From the NCBI RefSeq assembly GCF_004341235.1, contig NZ_SLUP01000011.1, positions 56,265-120,264 of the forward strand: DNA of 64,000 nucleotides, given 5' to 3'. The notes under the pieces are model-generated. The model was given only the letters and a program-made list of their open reading frames with translations, was not told the DNA's origin and did not search any database. The position numbers and the translations under genes are program-made. Source of the DNA: Mariniflexile fucanivorans. Its GTDB lineage: Bacteria; Bacteroidota; Bacteroidia; Flavobacteriales; Flavobacteriaceae. This document shows positions 24,207 to 34,450 of this stretch, in pieces. Each line of letters begins with the position of its first letter. The stretch's first letter is position 1.

Positions 24207-25739
24207 TTATTGCTTTAAGTTTTCAAAAACCACCATCAATTCTTTTAATTTTTGAGGATTTTCTTTGGCTAAATTGTGTTTTTGACCAACATCTATTTTT
24301 AGATTATACAGTTTATATTCTAACGAGTTCCCTGTTTCGTTTCCTACGTTTTTGTTTATAACTTCCCCTTTATAAGGCGGAATCATAATCCAATCGCCGC
24401 TGCGTAAAGCAGTATGAGAATTTGCTTCTATAATTAAATTATCGCGTCCTTTATTTGATTCACCTAGAAACGTATTCATTAAGTTTTCACTGTCTGTCGA
24501 TTTTTCATCACGATTAACAAGATTACCCAAAGATGCTAATAAATCTATTTGACATACTATCGCATCCGACACATTCGGTGTAATTCGTCCTTTCCAATAT
24601 GTGATAAAGGGTACCCGAGTTCCTGCTTCAAAAAGGCTGTATTTACCACCACGCAATCCGCCTTTAGGATCGTGTTTTCCTAATTTTTCAACAGCCTCAT
24701 CAAAATAACCATCGTTTAGCACAGGACCATTATCACTCGAAAACACAATCAGTGTATTTTCTAACAAGCCTTCTTCTTTTAAGGTTTTCATAAATTCACC
24801 AATGCACCAATCGGCTTCTAAAATTACATCGCCTCTTGGTCCCATGCCAGATTTACCAACAAAACGAGGATGTGGCGTTCTTGGTACGTGTGGTTGTTGC
24901 ATGGCATAGTAAAGAAAAAATGGATTCCTCTTGTGATTTTTCACATAGTCTTGCGCTTTTTTCAGGAAATGATCGGCCATATCTACATCACTCCATTTTG
25001 CATCATTTCCACCTTTCATATATCCAATTCTCGGGATACCGTTTACAATACTATTGTTATGCCCATGGTGCCATTTCATGGTTAACATTTCCGGATTGGA
25101 TATGGCTGTAGGTTCTCCTTCAAAATTCTTTTTATAATCAACTTCTATGGGGTCGTTCTTGTCTAAACCAACAACATGTCCGTTTTCGATATACACAGTT
25201 GGTACACGATCTTGTGTTGCCGCCAAAATATAAGACTCGTCAAAACCAACTTCATTTGGACTTGGTTTTATCGTTTCATTCCAGTTTACATTTCCGGAGC
25301 CCAAACCTAAATGCCATTTGCCTATAATAGCCGTTTGGTAACCTGCTTTAGATAGTAATTTGGGTAAGGTTTGTTGCTCGGTATCTATTAACAAAGGCGC
25401 ATCACCCGGTAAAATTTTAGCATTTTTGTTTCGCCATGGGTATACACCAGTAAGCAAAGCATAACGACTTGGTGTACATGTAGCAGAAGTTGCATAACCA
25501 CTTGTGAATCTAACACCGCCATCCGCCAGAGCATCTATGTTTGGGGTATTAATTTCTGTTGCACCATAACAGCTTAAATCGCCATATCCTAAATCATCAA
25601 GATATATTACAACAATATTTGGTTGCTGTTTCATATCTAAAGGAGGTTTTACTTCTAATTTTGAACTAATCTTACAACTAAAAAAAATCATTGTTGCTAC
25701 AATTAATAAACTTGAGTTAAGCCATTTAGTTCTCATCAT
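24207..25739 (-). CDS. S1-family sulfatase, lipoprotein
   Basis: Removes sulfate esters from an algal polysaccharide or its oligosaccharides. It has 510 residues: a lipoprotein signal (IFFSCK, Cys22), the metal-binding YLDDLGYGDLS (Asp48, Asp49), and the formylglycine motif CTPSRYALLTG with the modifiable Cys88. IGKWHLG near 140 and SSDNGP near 336 complete the alkaline-phosphatase-like core. It is Cys-type and needs a formylglycine-generating maturase, which is not in the window. The upstream hydrolase gene ends 108 bases before it, so it may be the third gene of the 29957-24207 unit. The exact S1 subfamily cannot be read by eye. Confidence 0.92.
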   Translation of the reverse strand: MMRTKWLNSSLLIVATMIFFSCKISSKLEVKPPLDMKQQPNIVVIYLDDLGYGDLSCYGATEINTPNIDALADGGVRFTSGYATSATCTPSRYALLTGVYPWRNKNAKILPGDAPLLIDTEQQTLPKLLSKAGYQTAIIGKWHLGLGSGNVNWNETIKPSPNEVGFDESYILAATQDRVPTVYIENGHVVGLDKNDPIEVDYKKNFEGEPTAISNPEMLTMKWHHGHNNSIVNGIPRIGYMKGGNDAKWSDVDMADHFLKKAQDYVKNHKRNPFFLYYAMQQPHVPRTPHPRFVGKSGMGPRGDVILEADWCIGEFMKTLKEEGLLENTLIVFSSDNGPVLNDGYFDEAVEKLGKHDPKGGLRGGKYSLFEAGTRVPFITYWKGRITPNVSDAIVCQIDLLASLGNLVNRDEKSTDSENLMNTFLGESNKGRDNLIIEANSHTALRSGDWIMIPPYKGEVINKNVGNETGNSLEYKLYNLKIDVGQKHNLAKENPQKLKELMVVFENLKQ

Positions 25740-25847
25740 TTTTTTTATATAAATTAATTCTTTTAATAATGAAGTTGTAACAAAAAATTGATTCTTTTAA
25801 GTGCTTTTGAAACTACTTAATTTTTCAATTTTAAACTGCCAAAAACC

Positions 25848-28451
25848 TTAATCTGTTTGAATGTTCCTATTTGGTAACTTACTAAAAAGACTTTTTCCAT
25901 TGGTGTTTATAAATGCTTTAATAGCATACTTTGACTTTTTTGCTAATTCTGAATGAGGAATAAAAACCTCGAACGTATTATTATTAGTCGATAAATTTCT
26001 TCCTAAAACCAATTGCTCTTCTACGGTTAAATACGAAATATTCTCAATTTTAACTCCATAAGAATAATCGCCATCAAGCAAAATATTTTTGAATTTAACC
26101 TTTAGCAGGTATCCATTATCTTGCTTTTCAATATCTGTAATGTCTATTGAATATTTTGATTCCACATCAAATAAGGTGGCTGTGTTAGGATAAAAATTGC
26201 TTTCGCCTGCAGTAGTTTCTGCTTTTACAGTATAATAATAGGTTTTGTTTTCAGGAGTTATATCTTCATAGAATGATGTTTTAACACCAGATGCTATTTT
26301 TGTATATTTATGAAGTTCTTCTCCTCTGTAAACATTATATGTTGTTTCAGGAAGTATTGAATCTTGCTCAATCCATTTGATGGATACGCTCCCGTCTAAA
26401 TTTCTTATTGCTGAAACATTCCGAGGGCTTAGTGGCACTTTATTTGAAAGTATAAGTGTTTCAGGTTTTGAAAACTCACTTAATCCCAATCCATTATACG
26501 CAGCTACTGAAAATTGATACGGAATATCAAATTTCAAACCATCAACCCTAAATCCGTAAACGTTATTGGTTTCAACAACCATAACTTCATTGGTTTTAGC
26601 ATTAACATACTTAAGTTTGTATCCATTTGCGCTGGATACACTTTTCCAAAAAATGGTAGCCGTTTGGTCTCGTCTGGAGCTTTTGAAAATTTTTGGTATT
26701 TCTGGTATACCGTAATTTGTAACCACCATGTTTGAAAACTCACTAACACCTTGCTTGTTTTTAGCTTTTATTTGAACAAAATATGCTTTTCCTAAGGATA
26801 AATCTTCCAGAGTAACAGTGTTTTTTAAACCATCTGCAATCGATATTTTTTTAGATAGGTTTTTTGAATCTTCACCATAAAAAATATCATAGCTATCCAC
26901 ATAACTAATTTTTCCCCATGTTACCTTAATTCCTGAATTTGTCACTTCAGTTTTGTATATAGCAGGATTTAAAGGCTTCGTTGGCTCTTTAGACTTCCAT
27001 TTAGCGATAGAAACACTGTAAGGTGGAATATTAATTTTTCCGTTTTTGAATTCGGTTTCTTGAATATTAGTATTTTGAACTTCTAAACTTTTAGCCGTTA
27101 TATATTTTACTTGAATATCATTATTCAACACCTTTCCATTTACCTTTATTTTAAAGTCTTTGGTTTCTTGACTTCGATTTGTAAACACCAAATAATCATA
27201 GCCATTAATTCCTTTGTAAGCTTGCGTATAAAACCCAATTTCATCAGTATCCTTTAGTCCAGAAACTTTAAACCCATTAGTGACATTAGTTTTAAATATA
27301 AAGTTGGAATGATTGGTGACGTCATGAAAAATTTCATAAGCTTTTCCTTCAAGTGTTCTGTTTATTCCCGTAAAAATACTATCGGTTAAAAGCTTTTCTC
27401 CTTTATCATAAGCTTCTTCAATCTCTTTATTTATATTTTTTTGAGGTGCATATTTACTACTAACTTCATGGGCTCCCACATACCATGTATTGGTATGCTG
27501 TAGTTGGCGCATTACATATTCTATATTATATATACTAGAGTAAATACCATTTAAAGGTGCATTCCAAACTCCGAATTCGGTAATAACCATCGGCACATCT
27601 TTCCAGCTATAATCTTCAATTTCTTGCATAGCCACAACTGAAGTTGCTTCTAAAAGTTTAGTGTTTGCTCTTTTATAAGCTGCTTCAATCGTTTCCTTTT
27701 TTCCTGTATGTGGTGCATATGAATGTTTCGAAAACACGTTCCAATAGGCTCCCTGTTCTGTCTGGTACTTATTAATTTCTTTCATAAAACCCCAAATACC
27801 ATCCCATGTATTATTTAATGCTAAAAAGGCATCTGGAAACACTTCTTTAATAGCATCGGCATGTGGCTTCATTTTCGCAGCATAATCGTAGCCATTATTC
27901 CACCAATAACGCTCTCTGTGCGGTACATAAAAATAAGGTTCGTTGCAAAATTGCCATGTTGCAACTTCTATATTATTATTTTTACAAAACCTAGCCAATT
28001 CACGGGTCATTTCTGGAGTTTCTGTAAAACCATTTATGGTAATTATTAATTTACCATTAATTTCCCCTAAGAGTTGATAAAGGTCATAAATGCGATGTGG
28101 CCCCTTAACGTCTGTAAATCTATATCCTTTAAGGTATTCTTTTGGATGATCGAACATCATCGCATAATCTATATCGTATTGCCCAGTAGCACTGCTAAAG
28201 GCATCGCCCATGGTGCCCGAAAAATAACGTAGCCACCCAGGTTTTAATTCGTGAACGGCTTGCCTAAAATCTGGATGTAAGTAACTCCAGCCTTTATCTG
28301 CTATACGCACATTAAAGCCACTTGCTCCCACTTTAATTTCATGTCCTTTATTAGTATTTATGTTTATAACGCCCTCTTCTTGTTGTGCAGAACACAAGAA
28401 AAAAACACAAATAAAAAAAAATGTAGATAGTTTTTTTAAATTCATGACCAA
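25848..28451 (-). CDS. exported clan GH-A glycoside hydrolase with three FN3 domains (family uncertain, GH86-like candidate)
   Basis: An 867-residue protein with a signal peptide (FFFICVFFLCSAQQ). Residues ~35-380 form a (beta/alpha)8 barrel: KPGWLRYFSG, acid/base candidate Glu171 in FCNEPYFY, and nucleophile candidate Glu292 in MVITEFGVWNAP. A beta-sandwich follows (residues ~390-490), then three fibronectin type III repeats (~495-580, 590-675, 690-775) and a terminal beta domain. The two-glutamate spacing and the locus context (sulfated galactan) would suit a GH86 agarase/porphyranase, but GH39, GH79 and GH51-like families share these motifs, so I leave the family open. It lies 3 bases after a sulfatase gene, in one operon. 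Confidence 0.72.
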   Translation of the reverse strand: MVMNLKKLSTFFFICVFFLCSAQQEEGVININTNKGHEIKVGASGFNVRIADKGWSYLHPDFRQAVHELKPGWLRYFSGTMGDAFSSATGQYDIDYAMMFDHPKEYLKGYRFTDVKGPHRIYDLYQLLGEINGKLIITINGFTETPEMTRELARFCKNNNIEVATWQFCNEPYFYVPHRERYWWNNGYDYAAKMKPHADAIKEVFPDAFLALNNTWDGIWGFMKEINKYQTEQGAYWNVFSKHSYAPHTGKKETIEAAYKRANTKLLEATSVVAMQEIEDYSWKDVPMVITEFGVWNAPLNGIYSSIYNIEYVMRQLQHTNTWYVGAHEVSSKYAPQKNINKEIEEAYDKGEKLLTDSIFTGINRTLEGKAYEIFHDVTNHSNFIFKTNVTNGFKVSGLKDTDEIGFYTQAYKGINGYDYLVFTNRSQETKDFKIKVNGKVLNNDIQVKYITAKSLEVQNTNIQETEFKNGKINIPPYSVSIAKWKSKEPTKPLNPAIYKTEVTNSGIKVTWGKISYVDSYDIFYGEDSKNLSKKISIADGLKNTVTLEDLSLGKAYFVQIKAKNKQGVSEFSNMVVTNYGIPEIPKIFKSSRRDQTATIFWKSVSSANGYKLKYVNAKTNEVMVVETNNVYGFRVDGLKFDIPYQFSVAAYNGLGLSEFSKPETLILSNKVPLSPRNVSAIRNLDGSVSIKWIEQDSILPETTYNVYRGEELHKYTKIASGVKTSFYEDITPENKTYYYTVKAETTAGESNFYPNTATLFDVESKYSIDITDIEKQDNGYLLKVKFKNILLDGDYSYGVKIENISYLTVEEQLVLGRNLSTNNNTFEVFIPHSELAKKSKYAIKAFINTNGKSLFSKLPNRNIQTD

Positions 28452-28454
28452 AAA

Positions 28455-29957
28455 TCAATCAACATTTAAAAAAGTTTCTTGACTAAATGTAAATACATCT
28501 GAAGGTGTTCTAGCCTCTTTTAAAATAGCTTCCATTTTTGAAACTATTTCGGGATGTTGAGCTGCCACATTATTTTTTTCTCCTATATCTTTAGTTAAAT
28601 CGTAAAGTTCCAATGGAGCTTTAGGGTTTTTAAGCACATTATATTTTACAGCCTTCCAGTCGCCCATTCTTACGGCCTGGCGACCTCCTTTTTCGTGAAA
28701 TTCCCAATACAAGTACTCATGCTCTTTTTGATTTTTTGAGTCTCCTAAAATCTCAGGCAGAAATGAAATACCATCTATGTTTTTTGGTTTATCTACCTCA
28801 ATAATATCGGCAAAAGTTGGAAAAACGTCCCAAAATGCAGAAATATGATCAGATTTACTGCCCTCTTTTACTTTTCCAGGCCATTTTACAATCATAGGCA
28901 CACGAATACCTCCTTCATATAAATCACGTTTTGTTCCTTTTAGAGGACCATTGCTATCGAAATATTTAGGGTCTGCCCCTCCTTCAGTATGAGGTCCGTT
29001 ATCAGATGTGAAAATGATAATCGTATTATCAGCTATTCCAAGTTCATCTACTTTCTTCATGATCTCCCCTACTTGTTGGTCTAATAAATCAATCATGGCC
29101 ACAAAAGCCGCGTGCGATTCATCTTGAGATTTATAAGCTCCATTGTTTAATTCAGCCGGAAAATTAGATCCTATAAATTTTTTTTCAGGCAAAAACTTAT
29201 TTCTATATTTTTTCATAAGTTCTTCTGGAGCAGCCAATTCGGCATGAGGAATTATAGAAGCTACATAGGCGAAAAATGGTTTGTCTTTATTTTGTTCTAT
29301 AAATTCTAAGGTTTTATCGTGTATAACACTTGGCGCATATACAGCATTGGCAAAATTTTTATTTTCTTTTATTACAATAGAATCCTTATTGGACCATAAA
29401 TGGTCTGGATAATATTTATGCCCTAAACGCTGACAATTATATCCAAAAAAAGTATCAAAACCTTGATTTATTGGGTCTCCTTCAGATCCAGGAAAACCGA
29501 GCCCCCATTTACCGAAAGCCCCTGTAACATAACCTGCCTTTTTCATGGCCTCAGCCATCGTATAAGTAGCATCTGGTATTGGGTATTGCCCTTCTGGTTG
29601 TATCTCCTTATTGCCCCTTACAACAGTATGACCCGTATGCATACCTGTAAGTAATGCAGATCGCGATGGTGCACAAACAGTACTCCCAGAATAATGTTGC
29701 GTAAACAACATCCCTTGCGTAGCAAGCTTATCAATATTAGGCGTTGAAAATTTTTGCTGCCCATAAGAACTTAAATCCCCATAACCTAAATCATCAGCCA
29801 GAATGTAAATAATATTAGGCTTGCTAACACGGTTTACGTTTTCTATAGATGACATAATAGATTTGTCTTTATCTTGGGGATTCAAATTTGAAGAATTGCA
29901 CGACAAGCACAACATTGCGAATAACAACGCAAAAATATTTACAGGAATTTTCATCAT
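28455..29957 (-). CDS. S1-family sulfatase, lipoprotein
   Basis: A 500-residue sulfatase and first gene of the minus-strand unit. It has a lipoprotein signal with Cys20 (LCLSCN), metal site ILADDLGYGDLS, formylglycine motif CAPSRSALLTG (Cys95), and GKWGLGF in place of the more common GKWHLG. TSDNGPH follows near 317. The long, ordered insertion NQGFDTFFGYNCQRLGHKYYPDHLW is typical of sulfatases acting on marine sulfated polysaccharides. The hydrolase gene follows after 3 bases. Its promoter region holds the inverted pair of operator cores shared with the divergent regulator gene. Confidence 0.93.
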   Translation of the reverse strand: MMKIPVNIFALLFAMLCLSCNSSNLNPQDKDKSIMSSIENVNRVSKPNIIYILADDLGYGDLSSYGQQKFSTPNIDKLATQGMLFTQHYSGSTVCAPSRSALLTGMHTGHTVVRGNKEIQPEGQYPIPDATYTMAEAMKKAGYVTGAFGKWGLGFPGSEGDPINQGFDTFFGYNCQRLGHKYYPDHLWSNKDSIVIKENKNFANAVYAPSVIHDKTLEFIEQNKDKPFFAYVASIIPHAELAAPEELMKKYRNKFLPEKKFIGSNFPAELNNGAYKSQDESHAAFVAMIDLLDQQVGEIMKKVDELGIADNTIIIFTSDNGPHTEGGADPKYFDSNGPLKGTKRDLYEGGIRVPMIVKWPGKVKEGSKSDHISAFWDVFPTFADIIEVDKPKNIDGISFLPEILGDSKNQKEHEYLYWEFHEKGGRQAVRMGDWKAVKYNVLKNPKAPLELYDLTKDIGEKNNVAAQHPEIVSKMEAILKEARTPSDVFTFSQETFLNVD

Positions 29958-30045
29958 TATAAAAATATCTAAATTAAAGATGGAATTAAAATTTACAACC
30001 CATCAAAAGTTTCAAGTTATATAAATATCACTTATTTATAATGTT

Positions 30046-30101
30046 CAAATATATCTACTACATATATATTATAATTCTCAATTGACACCTAAAAATGTTG
30101 C
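30046..30101 (-). promoter_or_regulatory. HTCS-type operator and -7 box, copy 2 (sulfatase-GH unit)
   Basis: Read leftward: GCAACATT (30101-30094), exactly 40 bases, then TATATTTG (30053-30046), a full TAnnTTTG match 89 bases before the sulfatase ATG. TGAGAATTATAA sits in the spacer at the same place as in copy 1. Confidence 0.72.
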
Positions 30102-30144
30102 ACAATCCATAAAAAACACTAAATATTCAAAATGCAACATTTTT
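30091..30144. repeat. inverted pair of operator cores between sulfatase and regulator genes
   Basis: AAAAATGTTGCA (30091-30102) and TGCAACATTTTT (30133-30144) are perfect 12-bp inverted copies separated by 30 bases. The right-hand copy points at the regulator gene and extends to TGCAACATTTTTACTCC, 16 of 17 bases identical to operator copy 3. No TAnnTTTG box lies 40 bases beyond it, so it may serve autoregulation or looping rather than activation of the regulator. Confidence 0.7.
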
Positions 30145-30274
30145 ACTCCTAACTATCAACATATTTTATCCTTGAAATTTATGTCTAACCAAAAAAAAAT
30201 CGTGAACTTGCTATAAAATCATTTTGAGAAAAAAATTATATACTTTTCCTCAACACACAAAATGTAAAAAATAG

Positions 30275-33200
30275 ATGGTTACTTATATTTTATCAAAAAA
30301 ATCAATAAATATATTAAAATGTAGTTTTATTTTCTTCTTTACATTTAATGCTTTTTTATGCGTATCTCAGTCCAATAAACTATTTTTTAATGAATTGAAT
30401 ATACAAGGTGCTCCTTTTAACCAAAAAGTGAATGTTTTATTCGAAGATAGTACTGGGTTTTTATGGATTGGAACTAATACCGGATTGTATCGTTATGATG
30501 GAAACAACTTAATTCAATACCAAAATGACGTTTTTAACTCTTTTTCTATTCCCAATAACAATATAAACTCCATTATTGAAGATAATAACCAAAATTTATG
30601 GATTGGTAGCGAAAGCTTTTTAGTTTACTATAATAGAAAACAAAATAAATTTAAAGGGTTTTATAAAAATATTACTTCTACGGTATTGTATAAAACATCT
30701 GATGGTAAAATAATAGCCAATCCAAAAAACACAGGACTGGTAACAATAACACCTGATAAAGACTTTGACAAAACAAAGTTAGACTCTCATTTTAACTATC
30801 AAAACAATCCCAATTTATTAAAATTCAATAAGCAAATAAGTGCTTTTGTTGAAGACACTTTTAAACGTTATTGGATAGGGACAGATAAAGGTATTTATTT
30901 ATTGGATAGTAACGGAAAGTACATTCAAACAAATTTCAATAGTGAGATTATTGCCATGAAAAATGTGACCGATAATTCCATAATTGTTTTAACAAAAAAG
31001 AATCTTTATCTATTAGGTTATAATAAAACAAACCATAACCTCGAAATATTGGAATCCTATGTAGGTATTATGGACTCATTTGAAAAAGGGAGTTCATTAA
31101 GTTCTATAAGTTTAAGCCCTTATAACAAAAATTTATGGATAGGCACCACAAATGGTTTAGTTAAAGCCGTTAGAAACAACAATAAATATCAATTTAATTA
31201 TTATTCAAAAGAATTTACAAACTCAAATTTAATAAATGACCAAGTTAATTCAACAACCTACGATTCGTATGGTAATCTATGGATTGGTTCTGCAAAGGGC
31301 ATTAACAAATTACTTGGTAGAACATCACTATTCAACTTTTACAATTTAAGCATGTCTACCAAGCTTAAAAATTTAAACACACAAAATATTTTGTTTAATT
31401 CTGAAAACAACATACTAATAGGAACTAACAAAGGTATTTACAAATACAACCCTAAAACAAACGTATGTAATGAGATTAAAACTAATTTTCCGACAGAAGT
31501 CAATAACATAGGTAAAATAGTTGGAAACTTCAACAACTCCGAACTTTTACTAAGCAGTAATAATATCTTATTTGAAACTATAGATTACAATCCAGAATCA
31601 ACAAATTTTAAATTAAAAAAATTAAAAACGTTTAGGAAACGAATAACAGATATAGCCATTATCAACCAAAATGAAAGCTGGATTGGCTTGTGGGATGGGG
31701 GCATTGGTATTGTTAATAATGTAGCTCCCCTTTCTGAATTCAAAAAAGAGATTATAAAAAAACTTTCAAACAACCACACTTCGGCCTTTTTAGTAACCAC
31801 CGATAATATGCTTTGGATTGGCACACGTGGAGAGGGGCTTTTTAAAGTAGATTTTAACAATGAAACATTAGAAGAATATTTACCTAATAAAGACGGGCTA
31901 TCATCAAATGCTATTTTAAGCTTGCACGAAGATAGTAACAAAACAATATGGATTGGAACACGAGGCGGAGGCTTGAACTATTACATTGAAGATCACAATA
32001 GTTTTAAAAATTTCAACAAAACAAGTGGTCTAGCTCCTAATACAGTGGCTGCGATTGAAGAAGACTCTAATGGTAATTTATGGATGAGTACACAAGAAGG
32101 CCTAACACGATTAGATGTACTTACAGAAAAATTTATTCCTTTTGGTATAGAGGATGGCATTAAAGAGGTGTACTTTACATTTAACTCAAGCTCTTCCAAT
32201 AAAAACAAAAAGAAGTTATACTTTGGAAATACCGATGGTTTTTACACCGTGTTTGTAGATAAATTTTTGCCTAAAGAAAAAGTACCAGCAACCGTTATAA
32301 CTAGTTTTACAAGACTTGGCGATTCTAAAAGTAAAGCGTCTCACCCAGAATTTAATGCATCCAGTAGTATAGATATTAATTCTGAAGAACCAACGGTTTT
32401 AACTTATGACCAAAATAATATTGTAATAAATTTTTCCTCGCTAGATTTAACCACCCCAAATAAAAATGAATATGCCTATATGTTAGAGGGGCTAAATGAT
32501 TATTGGGTTTATACCACAGCATCCAACAGAAATGCAAACTACAACGACCTTCCACCTGGTACCTACACTTTTAAAGTAAAAAGCGCTAACAGTGACGGGG
32601 TGTGGAACGAGAACCCAACGCTACTCCATTTTAAAATCACACCACCATTTTGGAAAAGCAATTTGGCTTATTTTATTTATGGTTTACTTGCTGTTATAAT
32701 ACTATACATATGCTATCTATTAATCAAAAGATGGTATAAACTTAAAAAGAACCTAGTTAAGGAAACCATAAGTAGAGAAAAGGACAACGAACATAACAGA
32801 ATGAAGATGGTTTTCTTTACCGATATTTCACATGAACTACGCACCCCACTATCCCTAATACTTGGAACCATTGAAAAAGTAGTTAAAGAAAAAGAATTCA
32901 TGCTTAGCGCCCATACTGCCCAACGTATATACAACAATACGCTACGTATGCACCGTCTTATAAATCAAATAATGGATATACGAAAATTTGATGTGGGGAA
33001 ATTCAATTTAAGCATATCAAAAAATGACATAGTTAAAGATGTGAACATTATAAAAGATAGCTTTAATGATTTTGCCAGAATTTATGGCATAACATACGTG
33101 TTTATTTCCAAAGAAGAAAAGATTAAAGGTTGGTATGATGTAGATATATTAGAAAAAACGCTCTTTAACCTCCTGTCAAATGCTTTCAAATACACCAAAG

Positions 33201-34417
33201 AAAAAGGAGCCATTAGCGTTAGCCTAGAGATTGCTGGAAAAGAAGATTCAATATTCAAAACTTTAGAATCAGAAAAAAACACCTACATAAAATGTTCGGT
33301 TAAAGATAATGGTATGGGCATTCCAGAAAAAGACTTGCAATATATTTTTGACCGTTACTATCAGGCTACAAAATCTTATAGCAACCAAGTTCCTGGTACT
33401 GGCATTGGCATGGAATTAGTACATAAACTTATTAAAAGACACCATGGTGAAATTGTGGTAGAAAGCAAAGAAAACGTTTATACAGAATTCACTTTTTACC
33501 TTCCTATAAACAAAGATAGATACTGTAAAAATGAACGAATTAAAACGGGGATGCCTTTAAAAAGAAATTTTATACAAAACTCTGAATTTCAAATTATTGA
33601 AGAAGTATCAACCGAATTCGAAGAAAAAAAGAATTCAAACAAAAACCCAAAACCCAAAATTTTAATTGTTGAAGATAATGATGACTTAAGGCGCATGGTT
33701 AAAGAGGAACTAAAACCGGATTTTTACATCCTAGAAGCCCCGAATGGAAAAGAAGGCTATGAAATTATTTTAAACGAAAAACCATTACTCATTATAAGCG
33801 ATATATTAATGCCCGTTGAAGATGGTATATCCATGCTAAAACGAATAAAAGCAAATAAGGAAATTTGCAATATCCCTATATTTATGCTAACCGCCAAAAA
33901 CTCTGAAGAAACCAAAATTGAGTGTTTAAGCTTAGGTGCCGATGATTATATTGAAAAGCCCTTTAGTATGGAATTTGTTAAATGGAAAGTTAAAAACGCC
34001 TTAGTAACAAGAAATGAACTTAAAGAAAAATACAGCAAAGTAATTACCCCCGAGCCTTCTTTGATTGAGACAGACTCCAATGATGAAAAATTCATAAAAA
34101 AACTCATTACAATTATAGAAAACTCTATGAACAATAACTTGCTAAGTGTTGAATATCTGGCTTCTGAGGCTGGAATGAGTCGAGCAAATCTTTACAGAAA
34201 ACTTCAAACGATTGCTAACGACACTCCTGTTAATTTTATAAAAACCATAAAACTTAAACGCGCAACACAATTACTTAAAAAAAATGATTTATACATTTCT
34301 GAAATCGCTTATATGACCGGGTTTAATAACCAAAAATATTTTGGAAAATGTTTTCATAAAGAATACAAAATGAGCCCCACAGAATATATAAAAAAATACG
34401 CCGACAAAAAAAACTGA
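30275..34417 (+). CDS. hybrid two-component system regulator (HTCS)
   Basis: A 1380-residue one-protein sensor and transcription factor. The periplasmic part has repeated 'LWIGT..GL' propeller blades (residues ~40-640) and a Y_Y_Y domain (PPGTYTFKVKSAN near 766). One membrane helix follows (LAYFIYGLLAVIILYICYLL, ~798-817). The cytoplasmic part has a histidine kinase (DISHELRTPLS, His853; ATPase boxes LLSNAFKYT and KDNGMGIP), a receiver (ILIVEDNDD, phospho-acceptor Asp1176 in IISDILMP) and a C-terminal AraC helix-turn-helix (~1280-1375). HTCS proteins sense an oligosaccharide of the polysaccharide they control. It lies between the two halves of the sulfatase/hydrolase locus and is divergent from one of them. 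The four operator copies described here are its likely targets. Confidence 0.96.
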   Translation: MVTYILSKKSINILKCSFIFFFTFNAFLCVSQSNKLFFNELNIQGAPFNQKVNVLFEDSTGFLWIGTNTGLYRYDGNNLIQYQNDVFNSFSIPNNNINSIIEDNNQNLWIGSESFLVYYNRKQNKFKGFYKNITSTVLYKTSDGKIIANPKNTGLVTITPDKDFDKTKLDSHFNYQNNPNLLKFNKQISAFVEDTFKRYWIGTDKGIYLLDSNGKYIQTNFNSEIIAMKNVTDNSIIVLTKKNLYLLGYNKTNHNLEILESYVGIMDSFEKGSSLSSISLSPYNKNLWIGTTNGLVKAVRNNNKYQFNYYSKEFTNSNLINDQVNSTTYDSYGNLWIGSAKGINKLLGRTSLFNFYNLSMSTKLKNLNTQNILFNSENNILIGTNKGIYKYNPKTNVCNEIKTNFPTEVNNIGKIVGNFNNSELLLSSNNILFETIDYNPESTNFKLKKLKTFRKRITDIAIINQNESWIGLWDGGIGIVNNVAPLSEFKKEIIKKLSNNHTSAFLVTTDNMLWIGTRGEGLFKVDFNNETLEEYLPNKDGLSSNAILSLHEDSNKTIWIGTRGGGLNYYIEDHNSFKNFNKTSGLAPNTVAAIEEDSNGNLWMSTQEGLTRLDVLTEKFIPFGIEDGIKEVYFTFNSSSSNKNKKKLYFGNTDGFYTVFVDKFLPKEKVPATVITSFTRLGDSKSKASHPEFNASSSIDINSEEPTVLTYDQNNIVINFSSLDLTTPNKNEYAYMLEGLNDYWVYTTASNRNANYNDLPPGTYTFKVKSANSDGVWNENPTLLHFKITPPFWKSNLAYFIYGLLAVIILYICYLLIKRWYKLKKNLVKETISREKDNEHNRMKMVFFTDISHELRTPLSLILGTIEKVVKEKEFMLSAHTAQRIYNNTLRMHRLINQIMDIRKFDVGKFNLSISKNDIVKDVNIIKDSFNDFARIYGITYVFISKEEKIKGWYDVDILEKTLFNLLSNAFKYTKEKGAISVSLEIAGKEDSIFKTLESEKNTYIKCSVKDNGMGIPEKDLQYIFDRYYQATKSYSNQVPGTGIGMELVHKLIKRHHGEIVVESKENVYTEFTFYLPINKDRYCKNERIKTGMPLKRNFIQNSEFQIIEEVSTEFEEKKNSNKNPKPKILIVEDNDDLRRMVKEELKPDFYILEAPNGKEGYEIILNEKPLLIISDILMPVEDGISMLKRIKANKEICNIPIFMLTAKNSEETKIECLSLGADDYIEKPFSMEFVKWKVKNALVTRNELKEKYSKVITPEPSLIETDSNDEKFIKKLITIIENSMNNNLLSVEYLASEAGMSRANLYRKLQTIANDTPVNFIKTIKLKRATQLLKKNDLYISEIAYMTGFNNQKYFGKCFHKEYKMSPTEYIKKYADKKN

Positions 34418-34450
34418 TTCAATAAAGACTAAATATTCAAAAACAGTAAA

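Noticed and set aside
29693..29700. AATGTTGC core inside a sulfatase gene (also 44600-44607, 60332-60339, 61639-61646 and 62922-62929 in other genes)
   Set aside because: These copies of the 8-base core lie in coding sequence and I found no TAnnTTTG box 40 bases away; a few such hits are expected by chance in 64 kb.
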